From Robiginitalea myxolifaciens (lineage in GTDB: Bacteria; Bacteroidota; Bacteroidia; Flavobacteriales; Flavobacteriaceae): a DNA stretch of 64,000 bases. The stretch is taken from the NCBI RefSeq assembly GCF_900115205.1, contig NZ_FOYQ01000001.1, positions 709,240 through 773,239 on the forward strand, read 5' to 3'. The notes under the pieces are model-generated. The model saw nothing but the letters and a program-made list of their open reading frames with translations, did not search any database and was not told where the DNA came from. The position numbers and the translations under genes are program-made. Shown piece by piece: positions 28,085-36,937 of the stretch. Numbering within the stretch: position 1 is the stretch's first letter; every line of letters begins with the position of its first letter.

Positions 28085-29317
28085 TTAATCTTCAAATTCT
28101 TCCTTGAGGATACGGACCACATCCAGGATGGTCTCTTCTTCCAGATCGGTACGCTTCACAAGGTCTTCGACATCCTGTTCGAGAACCGCTCGTGCAGTAT
28201 CCAATCCAATCTTGCGGAACTCCGCAATAATCCACTCCTCAATCTCATCGCGGAACTCGGTGAGTTCCACATCTTCCTCGACTCCTTCGCGATAGACATC
28301 GATCTCGTAGCCAGTCAGCTGACCTGCCAGACGGATGTTGTGTCCTCCGCGACCGATGGCCTTACTCACCTCTTCGGGTTTCAGATATACCTGTGCGGTC
28401 ATCTCCTCATCGTTTAGTTTAACCTGCGTTACACGAGCAGGGCTCAGGGCGCGGGTCACCATTAATTGAGGATTGTTGGTCCAGTTCAGGACATCGATAT
28501 TTTCATTCCCCAGTTCGCGAACGATCCCGTGGATCCGGGATCCTTTCATCCCCACACAGGCCCCAACCGGGTCAATACGGTCATCGTAAGAATCCACAGC
28601 GACCTTAGCTTTTTCACCAGGGATGCGGACTACCTTTTTCACGGTGATCAATCCGTCAAACACCTCAGGGATTTCCTGGTGGAATAATTGCTCCAGGAAC
28701 TTGGGCGAAGTCCGTGAAAAGATAATCAGTGGCTTGTTCCCCTTGAGTTCAACACTCTCAATGATTCCCCGAACATTGTCCCCCTTGCGGAAGAAGTCAG
28801 AAGGGATTTGCTTTTCCTTAGGCATGATCAGTTCATTGCCCTCGTCGTCGAGCAGGATAATGGCACGGTGGCGAATGTGGTGCACTTCAGCGGTGTAAAT
28901 CTCACCTTCCAGGTCCTTGAACTGCTTGTAGATCGTGGTATTGTCGTGCTCGTGGATACGGGCGATCAGATTCTGGCGCAGGGCCAGGATCGAACGACGT
29001 CCGAGGTCTTTGAGTTTTACCTCTTCCGACACATCTTCCCCAACTTCAAAGTCAGGCTCAATTTTACGGGCCTCGGTCAGTGAAATCTCCTCGTTCGGTT
29101 CTTCTACCTCCCCGTCGGGAACCACAACGCGGTTCCTCCAGATTTCGAGGTCACCCTTATCCGGGTTAATAATGATATCGAAGTTGTCGTCCGAGCCAAA
29201 TTTGCGCTTTAGCGCAGCCCGGAATACTTCCTCCAATATGGCCATTAAGGTTACCCGGTCAATGAACTTATCGTCCTTGAACTCGGAAAATGATTCGATC
29301 AATGCAAGATTTTCCAT
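28085..29317 (-). CDS. nusA: Transcription termination/antitermination factor NusA
   Basis: This 410-residue protein contains the N-terminal RNA polymerase-binding domain (residues about 1-125), an S1 domain (about 130-200, GEIYTAEVHHI) and two KH domains. GACVGMKGSRIHGIVREL is the GxxG loop of KH1, and AIGRGGHNIRLAGQLTG is that of KH2. The acidic C-terminal repeats of E. coli NusA are absent apart from a short helical tail, as is usual outside Proteobacteria. NusA modulates pausing, termination and antitermination. It starts with ATG at 29315-29317, 14 bases below rimP. Confidence 0.97.
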   Translation of the reverse strand: MENLALIESFSEFKDDKFIDRVTLMAILEEVFRAALKRKFGSDDNFDIIINPDKGDLEIWRNRVVVPDGEVEEPNEEISLTEARKIEPDFEVGEDVSEEVKLKDLGRRSILALRQNLIARIHEHDNTTIYKQFKDLEGEIYTAEVHHIRHRAIILLDDEGNELIMPKEKQIPSDFFRKGDNVRGIIESVELKGNKPLIIFSRTSPKFLEQLFHQEIPEVFDGLITVKKVVRIPGEKAKVAVDSYDDRIDPVGACVGMKGSRIHGIVRELGNENIDVLNWTNNPQLMVTRALSPARVTQVKLNDEEMTAQVYLKPEEVSKAIGRGGHNIRLAGQLTGYEIDVYREGVEEDVELTEFRDEIEEWIIAEFRKIGLDTARAVLEQDVEDLVKRTDLEEETILDVVRILKEEFED

Positions 29318-29331
29318 CTCCTGATTTGACG

Positions 29332-29805
29332 TTAAAATGTTAAGATAACTTTTGCTTCTTCAATCTCGGAATACGGGATTACCGCTTCCTTCTGTACTGT
29401 ATGTTTTCCTTTCCCCACTGGCTTGGGCTCCCTGACTTTCCAGTTCAGGGTGATTTTTTCATCATCGGCCCCGGCCAATTTACCTTCCGTTTCCCCGCCC
29501 TGGTGTTTTACCTTGAGCTTGCGTCCCAAATGTTTCGCGAATTGCCTCGGCAGTACCAGGGGCGCAGTGGCTCCAGCGGAACTCACCTCCAGGGAAAAAT
29601 CAAATTCCTCCCGATCCAGGGAATGTTCAATGGCCCGGCTAACATCCATACAATCCTGGAGGTTTATCCCCTTATCCCCGTCGAGGGTAATTCGGATAGA
29701 CTGATCCGGATTTACCTTAAGATCGATTAAAAACAAATCGGGACGGGCTTTCAGTGCCTGTTCCAGGAGAACGTCTACGTGCTCTTGCAGCGATTTTCGG
29801 GCCAT
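29332..29805 (-). CDS. rimP: Ribosome maturation factor RimP
   Basis: RimP helps assemble the 30S subunit. The 157-residue protein has the family core: ALKARPDLFLIDLKVNPDQSIRITLDGDKG-like strands, CMDVSRAIEHSLDREEFDFSLEVSSAG and the C-terminal SH3-like domain. The ATG at 29803-29805 (MARKSLQEHVDVL) is chosen; the frame runs 29 codons further upstream, but that part overlaps the likely promoter and leader hairpin. It is the first gene of rimP-nusA-infB. Confidence 0.95.
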   Translation of the reverse strand: MARKSLQEHVDVLLEQALKARPDLFLIDLKVNPDQSIRITLDGDKGINLQDCMDVSRAIEHSLDREEFDFSLEVSSAGATAPLVLPRQFAKHLGRKLKVKHQGGETEGKLAGADDEKITLNWKVREPKPVGKGKHTVQKEAVIPYSEIEEAKVILTF

Positions 29806-29836
29806 ATTATTACTTCGGATTACCGGCAATAAAAGA

Positions 29837-29853
29837 GGGGACCTGTCGTCCCC
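29837..29853 (-). promoter_or_regulatory. Terminator-like hairpin in the rimP-nusA-infB leader
   Basis: GGGGAC at 29837-29842 and GTCCCC at 29848-29853 form a six-pair GC-rich stem with a 5-base loop. On the minus strand it is followed by TCTTTTATT. It lies between the candidate promoter and the rimP ATG, so it may be an attenuator. The stem is short and the T run broken. Confidence 0.45.
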
Positions 29854-29881
29854 CCATGAATTCCGTGTTCCATAAGTGGCG

Positions 29882-29889
29882 CAAATATA
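29882..29889 (-). promoter_or_regulatory. Candidate -7 box of rimP-nusA-infB
   Basis: The reverse strand reads TATATTTG (TAnnTTTG), about 77 bases before the rimP ATG. There is no TTG at the usual spacing. Confidence 0.45.
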
Positions 29890-30005
29890 CAATAATTTCA
29901 GGATTAAACTACCATAGCAATCAGAATTGAATTTCCTCAGGATCAGGGAATGGCGCTGCTGTAATTTTCTTAGATTTAATCCGCACTAACCCAACCTACC
30001 CATCC

Positions 30006-31340
30006 ATGGAATTATTCTCTTCCTATAACCTCATTATCGAAGGAGCGCTGGTCCTGATCCTCTCGTTTTGGTTCAATGGACTCTCCAAAAAAACCAACAT
30101 CCCCTCGGTACTCATGCTCATTGTGCTGGGGGTTGTACTGCAGTATGTTGCGAAGGCATTTGTACCCGCCCTGCCTGACTTTTTCCCAATCCTGGAGATA
30201 TTGGGAATCGTGGGGCTGATCATGATTGTGCTGGAGGCTGCACTGGAACTGGAGTTACGCCGGGATAAATTCTGGCCCATTGTAAAATCCCTGACCATAG
30301 CCATAGGGGGCTTGATGGCCTCTACCTGGGTGGCCGCCCTGATCCTGGAGAACCTTATCCCCGGGATGAGTACCGCTTCGGCCTGGCTCTATGCCACCCC
30401 GCTCTCCATTCTCTCCAGCGCCATTATTATCCCCAGCGTCGGGGGGCTGAGCGAGGCCAAAAAAGAATTCCACGTGTACGAGAGTACCTTCTCTGATATT
30501 GCGGGGATCATCCTGTTTTATTTCCTGGCAGGACAGTTGAATCCGGCGGAGGCTGTAGGCCCAGCTGGCTTTGCCGGGACCCTGGCCCTGACCCTGGTCA
30601 TTGCCCTGGTGGCGAGCTATGTGCTAATCCTGATCTTTCAAAGTATCAAGACCCAGGCCAAGCAGTTCCTGCTTATCGCAGTCTTATTGCTGCTTTATGC
30701 CCTGGGTAAAAAACTCCACCTGAGTTCCCTGATCATTATCCTGGTCTTTGGCCTGGTGATCGCCAATATGAAATTGTTCTTCGCGGGACCCCTGCGGAAA
30801 TACCTGAAGGAAGACCGCGCTAAACAGATTTATCACGAACTGCACATCATTACCCTGGAATCGGCTTTTGTGGTACGCACCTTTTTCTTTGTGGTCTTTG
30901 GGCTTACCATTGTCCTATCCTCCCTGTTAAGTGTAAAAGTGCTTCTGATCAGTGTGCTGATCCTGGCGTCCATTTACCTGATCCGGTTTATTTTCCTGCG
31001 GGTGTTTTTTGGCAGCGATATCCGGCCACAACTGTTTATTGCTCCGCGGGGCTTGATAACCGTGCTGTTGTTTTACGGCATCCCTATGGAAGCGCGGGTG
31101 GAAGCTTTCGAGCCTGGGATCCTGCTCTTCATTATAATAGGTACCAGCCTCATCATGACCTGGGCCATGATTCGCGACAAGCAAAAAATGGTGACCGCCC
31201 TGGACGAAATCGAAGAGGAATACGACAAGCTGGACGAGGCCTATGATGCTGAGCAGGAATTGGAGCTCAGTCAAAAGCCGACTCCGGAAACAGGCCTGAC
31301 CCCACCCGTGGAACCGGACAATCTACAGGAGGAAGAATGA
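30006..31340 (+). CDS. Cation/proton antiporter (CPA family)
   Basis: This 444-residue protein has about 12 hydrophobic helices and an acidic C-terminal tail (residues about 395-444, rich in Glu, Asp and Pro). Conserved-looking pieces are the charged EAALELELRRDKFW after helix 3, SAIIIPSVGG, and ESTFSDIAGIILF with the acidic residue used for cation exchange. It belongs with Na+/H+ or K+/H+ exchangers of the inner membrane; the ion cannot be read. It starts with ATG at 30006 and overlaps the next gene by 4 bases (ATGA), so the two are translationally coupled. Confidence 0.88.
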   Translation: MELFSSYNLIIEGALVLILSFWFNGLSKKTNIPSVLMLIVLGVVLQYVAKAFVPALPDFFPILEILGIVGLIMIVLEAALELELRRDKFWPIVKSLTIAIGGLMASTWVAALILENLIPGMSTASAWLYATPLSILSSAIIIPSVGGLSEAKKEFHVYESTFSDIAGIILFYFLAGQLNPAEAVGPAGFAGTLALTLVIALVASYVLILIFQSIKTQAKQFLLIAVLLLLYALGKKLHLSSLIIILVFGLVIANMKLFFAGPLRKYLKEDRAKQIYHELHIITLESAFVVRTFFFVVFGLTIVLSSLLSVKVLLISVLILASIYLIRFIFLRVFFGSDIRPQLFIAPRGLITVLLFYGIPMEARVEAFEPGILLFIIIGTSLIMTWAMIRDKQKMVTALDEIEEEYDKLDEAYDAEQELELSQKPTPETGLTPPVEPDNLQEEE

Positions 31341-31750
31341 TTAACTGGAAACGCTTTATCGCTGTTTGGCCGTTGACCGCATTGGGTGGAACCATACTGC
31401 TGTTTGTATTGATGAATATCCATTTATTGATTACCGGGGATGAGCCCCTATACACCATGGAAGACCTGGAAATCGTGCCTTACTTTTTGGGAGTAACAGC
31501 TGCCTGCTCCGCTCCTGCCTGGATAATCCTTATTGTACTTGGAATCGTTTCCAACAGAAAAGCCGCGTTCGATAAAACACGAAAGAACCTTTTGCTGGCT
31601 CATTTATTCCTGGGAGGCCTGACCTTTGTTGTTCTAATGTCTTTGGGGTACGGGGTGATTGCTTTCTTTTTAATCCTGGGTGCCGTCTTTATCGGATTAG
31701 GGCAATTATTACTGTATCACTGGGGCCTCAAACCCAAGACCTTGCCATAA
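31337..31750 (+). CDS. Small four-helix membrane protein, unknown function
   Basis: I do not recognise a family. The 137 residues hold about four hydrophobic segments (residues about 8-28, 45-68, 85-105 and 108-128) with short polar loops, such as TGDEPLYTMEDLEIVP between the first two. The ATG overlaps the antiporter stop by 4 bases, so the proteins are made together and this one may be an accessory subunit; that is inference from position only. The 3' end of the gene holds the -33 TTG of the next promoter. Confidence 0.75.
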   Translation: MINWKRFIAVWPLTALGGTILLFVLMNIHLLITGDEPLYTMEDLEIVPYFLGVTAACSAPAWIILIVLGIVSNRKAAFDKTRKNLLLAHLFLGGLTFVVLMSLGYGVIAFFLILGAVFIGLGQLLLYHWGLKPKTLP

Positions 31751-31772
31751 GTCCTTAACTGCTATATCTTTG
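31742..31772 (+). promoter_or_regulatory. Promoter (TTG-N20-TATCTTTG) of the secreted protein gene
   Basis: TTG at 31742-31744, 20 bases, then TATCTTTG at 31765-31772. Both parts and the spacing match the Bacteroidota housekeeping consensus. The start of transcription would fall only a few bases before the ATG at 31782. Confidence 0.7.
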
Positions 31773-31781
31773 CAGTCGAAT

Positions 31782-32372
31782 ATGTTAGCTTTAAACCGAC
31801 CCTTCCTCCTGAAAAACTGCAGTAGCCTAATGGCTTGCCTTGCCCTATTGCTGGCATTGACGGTGCCGGGACAGGTATGGGCACAGCCCGCCGCCCCGGG
31901 GTTTGCGACCACAGGGGTCGGCCAGGCCGATGAAGCAAAAAGCACTCAGGAGGCACTTCCTATTGAATTACAGGTACTGACCGATTCCATTGCTGAAGTA
32001 AACCAGATTCACGGGCCCTATATCGGGTTCGACAATACCCAACCCGAGCAATACCTCCGTTTTGTACGCCTGGTGGAGCGTGCCGATTGCCAGGAACTCC
32101 TGGCTTGTACTTCCCATGATAATGCCACAGTCCGCGCTTATGCTTTTTGGGGTTTGGCCCGAAAGCAGTATCCCGACCTTGAAAAGGTTTTGCTGGATCA
32201 CGCCAAAGACGAAGAATACGTCAGTGAGATCCAGGGGGGCGTGCTCACCCAAATCCCGCTGATCGAATTCATGCAGTGGGTAGTGGATCCGGACATGCTC
32301 GATGGGGACGAAAGTAAAAAGCTCGATCCCGCAGTGCACCGCAAAGTAGCCGAACTCCGGTTTTCAGAATAA
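31782..32372 (+). CDS. Secreted protein, possible HEAT-like repeat, unknown function
   Basis: This 196-residue protein has a signal peptide (hydrophobic SLMACLALLLALTVPGQVWAQ at residues 16-35), a low-complexity stretch and a helical region. In the helical region, DNATVRAYAFWGLARKQYPD looks like one HEAT or Armadillo-type repeat. Two Cys flank it (DCQELLAC). Proteins that track position-by-position loss of residues in helical repeats are common, but I cannot name this one. ATG 31782 sits just below a well-matched promoter, which supports this start. It converges with the nucleoside hydrolase gene. Confidence 0.7.
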   Translation: MLALNRPFLLKNCSSLMACLALLLALTVPGQVWAQPAAPGFATTGVGQADEAKSTQEALPIELQVLTDSIAEVNQIHGPYIGFDNTQPEQYLRFVRLVERADCQELLACTSHDNATVRAYAFWGLARKQYPDLEKVLLDHAKDEEYVSEIQGGVLTQIPLIEFMQWVVDPDMLDGDESKKLDPAVHRKVAELRFSE

Positions 32373-32388
32373 TCACTAACCCTTGTTG

Positions 32389-33297
32389 CTACCGTTTTTT
32401 AAAAGCTCGCACGGCCGTGAAGAAGTCGGCGTAGATGGCTTCGGCGTCAATCCAATCATAGACCTGAATGACCCGGTTGCCGCTATCCCGCGAGGTTGTG
32501 AATTCCACCTGCCGGGCCCGCTCCGGATGGGCATAAGCGGCCACTAAAGCCAAATCCCATAGGATGCGCTTTTCGCGAGAACCATCCAAGTGCTGTTCCC
32601 AGCGTGCAATTAAGTATTCGCCCAACTCGGTTGAACCGATCTCCTGGTCCAGCCGTTCCCGGGATATTTCCATAGCAACGGCAACGTTGAGGGGGATAAT
32701 ATGTAAATCGGCACGGGACTCCAGGAGATAATCCAGGGCGAAAGGATCCATCAGTGGATTGAAATCGTTGCGCTTCATGACACCGGTTTCAAAATCCATC
32801 GTAGTCCCCAACCAGTAGATCTTCAATTTCGGCGCTATCTCCGGAGCAATAAATACGGCCGATGCCAGGTTAGTCAAGGCTCCCATAGCGATGATCTCCA
32901 GGGAATCTCCTTGCCTTGCCTGACGGATTATCTCATAGGCGGCAGCGGAATGCTGGGCGCGGTCTCCCCAATCGTACATGCGTGCCGGGGCCCCTCGCAA
33001 GGTGGGTACATCCATACCCATTTCCCCCAATAGTTGCTGGTTGAGCCGGTGGCTGTTTTCCATAGAATTTGCCACGGCCCAATGACTGGTTTGCCAGTGT
33101 GCGGCATTGAGGGCGGTAACCTCCAGGTCGTCGGACAGGAGGATATGGGCAAGCGCAAAGAGATCATCGACCTCGTTTCCCGTGTCGGCATCGACAATAA
33201 GCGGACGTTGGGCAAAGGCAAAGCTTGCAAAACACAGGAGCGGAAGGAAACTTACCCTTCTGATAAATTGTATTGGTCTTTTAGCAGTTGCCTTCAT
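32389..33297 (-). CDS. Exported nucleoside hydrolase (inosine-uridine type)
   Basis: This 302-residue protein has a signal peptide (RRVSFLPLLCFASFAFA) and then VDADTGNEVDDLFAL, the Asp-rich calcium-binding motif of IUNH-type ribohydrolases. LEIIAMGALTNLA, in the middle, is another family block, and FNPLMDPFALDYLLES carries late Asp residues. Such enzymes cut ribose from nucleosides. Export is unusual for the classical enzyme and suggests periplasmic nucleoside scavenging. ATG at 33295-33297. The M28 peptidase lies 39 bases upstream on the same strand. Confidence 0.85.
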   Translation of the reverse strand: MKATAKRPIQFIRRVSFLPLLCFASFAFAQRPLIVDADTGNEVDDLFALAHILLSDDLEVTALNAAHWQTSHWAVANSMENSHRLNQQLLGEMGMDVPTLRGAPARMYDWGDRAQHSAAAYEIIRQARQGDSLEIIAMGALTNLASAVFIAPEIAPKLKIYWLGTTMDFETGVMKRNDFNPLMDPFALDYLLESRADLHIIPLNVAVAMEISRERLDQEIGSTELGEYLIARWEQHLDGSREKRILWDLALVAAYAHPERARQVEFTTSRDSGNRVIQVYDWIDAEAIYADFFTAVRAFKKR

Positions 33298-33336
33298 ACG
33301 GTTAGCAATTCAAATGATTAAGATAAAGGAAAAAGC

Positions 33337-35460
33337 CTACTCCCCCAGACTATCGGTCAAAGCCATGACTTTAGTCGTAAGGGATTCGATTGCCGCTGCA
33401 TAGCGCTGATCCCATTCTTCCAGGCGTTCGGTGGATTTAAGGGAAAGCTCATATTCTATTCCCGGCAAAATCCAGGAGGCATATCCGCTGAATGGGTCGG
33501 TAGAGGCGTACAGGGACCTGTACCAGGACCCGTAATACATGCCTTTGTTATCTATAAAGCTCTTTTCCAGCGCAAGCAGTTGCTCGTTAATACTTCTGAT
33601 CTCCTTTCCGGAAAGCTCGCCACTGCCCAGAGCAACAGTGAGCGCGTCGTTAAAAATCTGGGAATTTTTTTCCAGCTCAATCAAAGCAGCATTCACCTGG
33701 TCAAATTCCACAAAATCAGGCTGGAGTTCTTTTACTTTTTTTACCGCATTCTCGAAATGCCCTTTTAAATCACTGGCATACCTGTTCACATCGTAGGGGA
33801 TGACCTCCGCATTGGCCAGGCGCAAGGCCATAAGCCCTGCCCATTGTTGTACCGTGCCTCCCATTTGAAACTCCGGGTCCACGTAATTTTTATAAAAATC
33901 GAAACTGTCGTAATTCGTATGATACAGGGTCGGGCCTCCCGCTCCGCCACTCATGGAAGGTACCCCAACATGCATGTAAAAACCAATATGATCGGACCCT
34001 CCTCCGAGATTGCCAATCGCAGGTTCTTCGCGATCCCCCCGCCAATGATCGTAAAGCGATTCCTCAGAATAGGGATAGGCTACTTCTTTTGCCGCGTCGG
34101 TCATTAATTGTTTCAGCGTCGGGGAGGAAGCCCCGCCGACATTTCTTCCGGAAACACCCCCGTCAAAATTCATGTAGGCTACTGCTTTTGCCCCGAGTTC
34201 CTCCTTGAGCTGCTCTACCCATTCGCTTGAGCCTAAAACCCCGTGTTCTTCCCCGTCCCAATGCGCAATGAGAATGGACCGCTTCGGAGCCATTCCTTGT
34301 TTTGCCAACTTGCCCAGGGTTTCACTTAAGGAGATTAACATTGCTGTGCCGCTATTGGGATCTGTCGCACCAAAAGCCCAGGCATCGTAGTGGCAACCCA
34401 GAATAATCCACTCGTCCGGATGGGTGGTCCCCCGGAAGGTTCCAATGATATTATTCACCCGGACAAAATCCCTTTTTTGATCCACCGCAATCCGTACCAG
34501 CAATTCATCTCCACCTTCCAATCGATAGGTAAAGGGCAACCCTCCCTGCCAGCCCGAAGGCACGACCTGTCCTGACATCCGGCCCAGGATTTCTTTAGCA
34601 GAACCATAGGGCAATGGCAATACTGGGATTCTCGGCAGACTCGCCTCGGCCGGATCCATCCGGTTAATCTTTTTCTTTCCATCTAAAGGGAGCGCAGGTT
34701 CAAAAGGAGTTAGGGGATCGCCTGTAAAATCGCCAGTGAGAATAGACCCGCGCTGTATTGCGCTTTCGTTGTAGTACACCCCCTCCGGATAGACCAGCCC
34801 CCGGGTAAATCCGCTATCTGCTGGATCGGTATAAATGATTAGCCCGGCCGCTCCGTACTGTTCTGCAAATCGGGCTTTGTAACCCCTGAAATTTCCGCCA
34901 TAACGGGCAATTACAATTTTCCCTGCAATATCAACACCCATTGCAACCAATTTCTCAAAGTCTTCCTTGGTGCCGTAGTTGGCGTATACGACCTGAGCAG
35001 TCACGTCCCCGCTACCGGAATAGGCATTCCATCCTTTCTTCAGGTTGGGGTCGGCGGAAAACGAATCTTCTTCCAGGATATATTCCTGTTGGTTAAGGGG
35101 AAGGCGTAAGGGCTGCACCAGTTCCACCGCGGAATTACCACCATCAGTAGACATGTAGATATCATAAGGGTAGCGCTCAACCCGCATCCCGGCCATTTCC
35201 ATCACTTGCGCAATATAGTTGGCAACTTCATCATTGGCAGGGGTCCCGGCCACATGCGGTTGTAAGGTCAATTGCTTTAGGTGTTCCCGGAAAATCGAAA
35301 AGTCTACCGCCTCGAGAAATGCAGTTTCGACCGCTTTTTGATTTTCGGTAGATTCCTGGCTGTATCCGCGATAATTCTGGGCATGAACGGCGTGTTTCGT
35401 ACCGCTAATCAGGAGTAAAACCAGCAGGAGTAAATTCTTAAGAATGTCGTATTTACGCAT
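33337..35460 (-). CDS. Exported M28 zinc peptidase, glutamate carboxypeptidase II-like
   Basis: This 707-residue protein has a signal peptide (MRKYDILKNLLLLVLLL...HAQ), a protease-associated domain at about residues 120-300 (GKIVIARYGGNFRG, then AAGLIIYTDPAD) and an M28 peptidase domain. GCHYDAWAFGATDPNSG carries the first Zn His and the bridging Asp, DGEEHGVLGSSEW the catalytic Glu pair, and GGGSDHIGF another Zn ligand region. A helical dimerisation domain closes the protein. The order matches mammalian PSMA-type carboxypeptidases, so it should release C-terminal residues from small peptides in the periplasm. I start it at ATG 35458-35460; the longer frame has no signal. Confidence 0.93.
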   Translation of the reverse strand: MRKYDILKNLLLLVLLLISGTKHAVHAQNYRGYSQESTENQKAVETAFLEAVDFSIFREHLKQLTLQPHVAGTPANDEVANYIAQVMEMAGMRVERYPYDIYMSTDGGNSAVELVQPLRLPLNQQEYILEEDSFSADPNLKKGWNAYSGSGDVTAQVVYANYGTKEDFEKLVAMGVDIAGKIVIARYGGNFRGYKARFAEQYGAAGLIIYTDPADSGFTRGLVYPEGVYYNESAIQRGSILTGDFTGDPLTPFEPALPLDGKKKINRMDPAEASLPRIPVLPLPYGSAKEILGRMSGQVVPSGWQGGLPFTYRLEGGDELLVRIAVDQKRDFVRVNNIIGTFRGTTHPDEWIILGCHYDAWAFGATDPNSGTAMLISLSETLGKLAKQGMAPKRSILIAHWDGEEHGVLGSSEWVEQLKEELGAKAVAYMNFDGGVSGRNVGGASSPTLKQLMTDAAKEVAYPYSEESLYDHWRGDREEPAIGNLGGGSDHIGFYMHVGVPSMSGGAGGPTLYHTNYDSFDFYKNYVDPEFQMGGTVQQWAGLMALRLANAEVIPYDVNRYASDLKGHFENAVKKVKELQPDFVEFDQVNAALIELEKNSQIFNDALTVALGSGELSGKEIRSINEQLLALEKSFIDNKGMYYGSWYRSLYASTDPFSGYASWILPGIEYELSLKSTERLEEWDQRYAAAIESLTTKVMALTDSLGE

Positions 35461-35606
35461 AGTTTGAGCATTTTGAGAAGCCCTAATATAAGGACTCTGA
35501 AGATTTACCCCACACGCAGGAAATAATAGCCCGCTCAAACTGACGGTTGTCATATTTTTTAAAGGGGAACAGTAGTAGCTTTAATCTAATATTTAAAGCA
35601 AACGCC

Positions 35607-36056
35607 ATGCGTGTTCTATCCGACAATCAATGCCTCCGGGTGCTGGAAGATAATTACATCGGAAGGCTCGGTTTTATATCAGGTGGAGGTCCGACAATTC
35701 TGCCCGTGACTTATTTCTACGATGCAGATGGGCACTGCATTATTTCCTATTCCGGGGAGGGCACCAAGATTGAAGCAATGCGGGAAAATGGAACCGTTGC
35801 CCTGCAGGTCGATACCATTATCTCCCTGGATCATTGGGAATCCGTGCTGGTCCATGGCACCTATGAAGAACTCAGCGGGATAGACGCTCGGCACCTGCTG
35901 CATAAGTTTGCAGAAGGCGTTCGAAAAATTCTGCTGGCTGAGGATGCCAGGCCCGGGACACACCTCAGTGATATTTCAAGTAAGGTGTCTACGGATAAAG
36001 CCCCAGTAGTCTATCGCATCACCATCGACGAAATCACAGGGCGGAAACGACCCTGA
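35607..36056 (+). CDS. Pyridoxamine 5'-phosphate oxidase-like flavin-binding protein
   Basis: This 149-residue protein has the split-barrel fold of PPOX-like proteins. NYIGRLGFISGGGPTILPVTYFYD is the usual first beta hairpin, followed by GTKIEAMRENGTVALQVD and WESVLVHGTYEEL. Members bind FMN, F420 or haem; the cofactor cannot be read here. I use the ATG at 35607 (MRVLSDNQ); the frame extends 20 codons upstream. It is followed after 29 bases by a UspA gene, so they probably form one stress operon. Confidence 0.87.
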   Translation: MRVLSDNQCLRVLEDNYIGRLGFISGGGPTILPVTYFYDADGHCIISYSGEGTKIEAMRENGTVALQVDTIISLDHWESVLVHGTYEELSGIDARHLLHKFAEGVRKILLAEDARPGTHLSDISSKVSTDKAPVVYRITIDEITGRKRP

Positions 36057-36085
36057 GGCTTATTATAACTCAAACACCAAGGGAC

Positions 36086-36937
36086 ATGAAAAAGATATTA
36101 TTACCCACCGATTTCTCAGAGGTTGCACTCAATGCCATCCACTACGCCCTTGAATTTTATAAGGATCAGGAATGCTTGTTTTTCCTCCTCCACACCTATA
36201 CCCCACCGGTATACCATCCCGAATATATTTTGGGTAGTCCGGGTCAGATAGGCCTGGGGGACGTGATGCAGGAGGCTGCGGAAACCCGCCTAAAAAAGCT
36301 AAAACACAGTCTGGAGGAAAAATTTCCGAATCCAAATCACTCGCTGCGTATCCACGCCGCTTTTAGCACCCTCGTACATGAGATCCACGACCGGGCAGCC
36401 CAGGAAGGAGTGGACCTGGTAATCATGGGAACCAAAGGAGCTACAGGAGCCCGGGAAATCCTCTTCGGCAGCAACGCAGTGCATGTTATCAAAAATAGCA
36501 ACTGTCCGGTTTTGGTGATTCCCCCCGGCTACAGCTATCAGGAACCGAACATAATCCTGTTTCCCACCGATTATGAAATCGAATACACCGGGGAGTTACT
36601 GGGGCCTCTTACGGAAATTCAAAAGAATCATAAAAGCACCGTCCATGTGCTCCATGTATCCGCCGGTCCTGAATTGAGCGCCAGGCAAGCTGCCTTGCGC
36701 AAATTGCTGAAGGCCAAACTCGGAGATACTGCTCATTTCCACGATATAGCGGATACCCCGTTGATTAGCGCTATTAATGAGTTTAAAAGCGAAAAACCCG
36801 TAAACCTGCTCGCTATGGTGCGCAACAAGCACACGTTTGTCGAGCGATTATTTATAGAACCTGTGATTAAGAATATAGGGTTTCATGTAAATGTTCCCTT
36901 TTTGATTCTGCCACCGGATAAATCCTTTGAATTATGA
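36086..36937 (+). CDS. Universal stress protein, two UspA domains in tandem
   Basis: This 283-residue protein has two Usp modules. The first (residues 1-150) starts MKKILLPTDFSEVALNAIHYA and ends with GTKGATGAREILFGSNAVHVIKNSNCPVLVIP, the GxxG...G(S/T) ATP-binding signature. The second (151-283) is degenerate: it starts NIILFPTDYEIE and lacks the full nucleotide loop. Tandem Usp proteins of this type are common in Bacteroidota. It overlaps the next gene by 4 bases (ATGA). Confidence 0.93.
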   Translation: MKKILLPTDFSEVALNAIHYALEFYKDQECLFFLLHTYTPPVYHPEYILGSPGQIGLGDVMQEAAETRLKKLKHSLEEKFPNPNHSLRIHAAFSTLVHEIHDRAAQEGVDLVIMGTKGATGAREILFGSNAVHVIKNSNCPVLVIPPGYSYQEPNIILFPTDYEIEYTGELLGPLTEIQKNHKSTVHVLHVSAGPELSARQAALRKLLKAKLGDTAHFHDIADTPLISAINEFKSEKPVNLLAMVRNKHTFVERLFIEPVIKNIGFHVNVPFLILPPDKSFEL

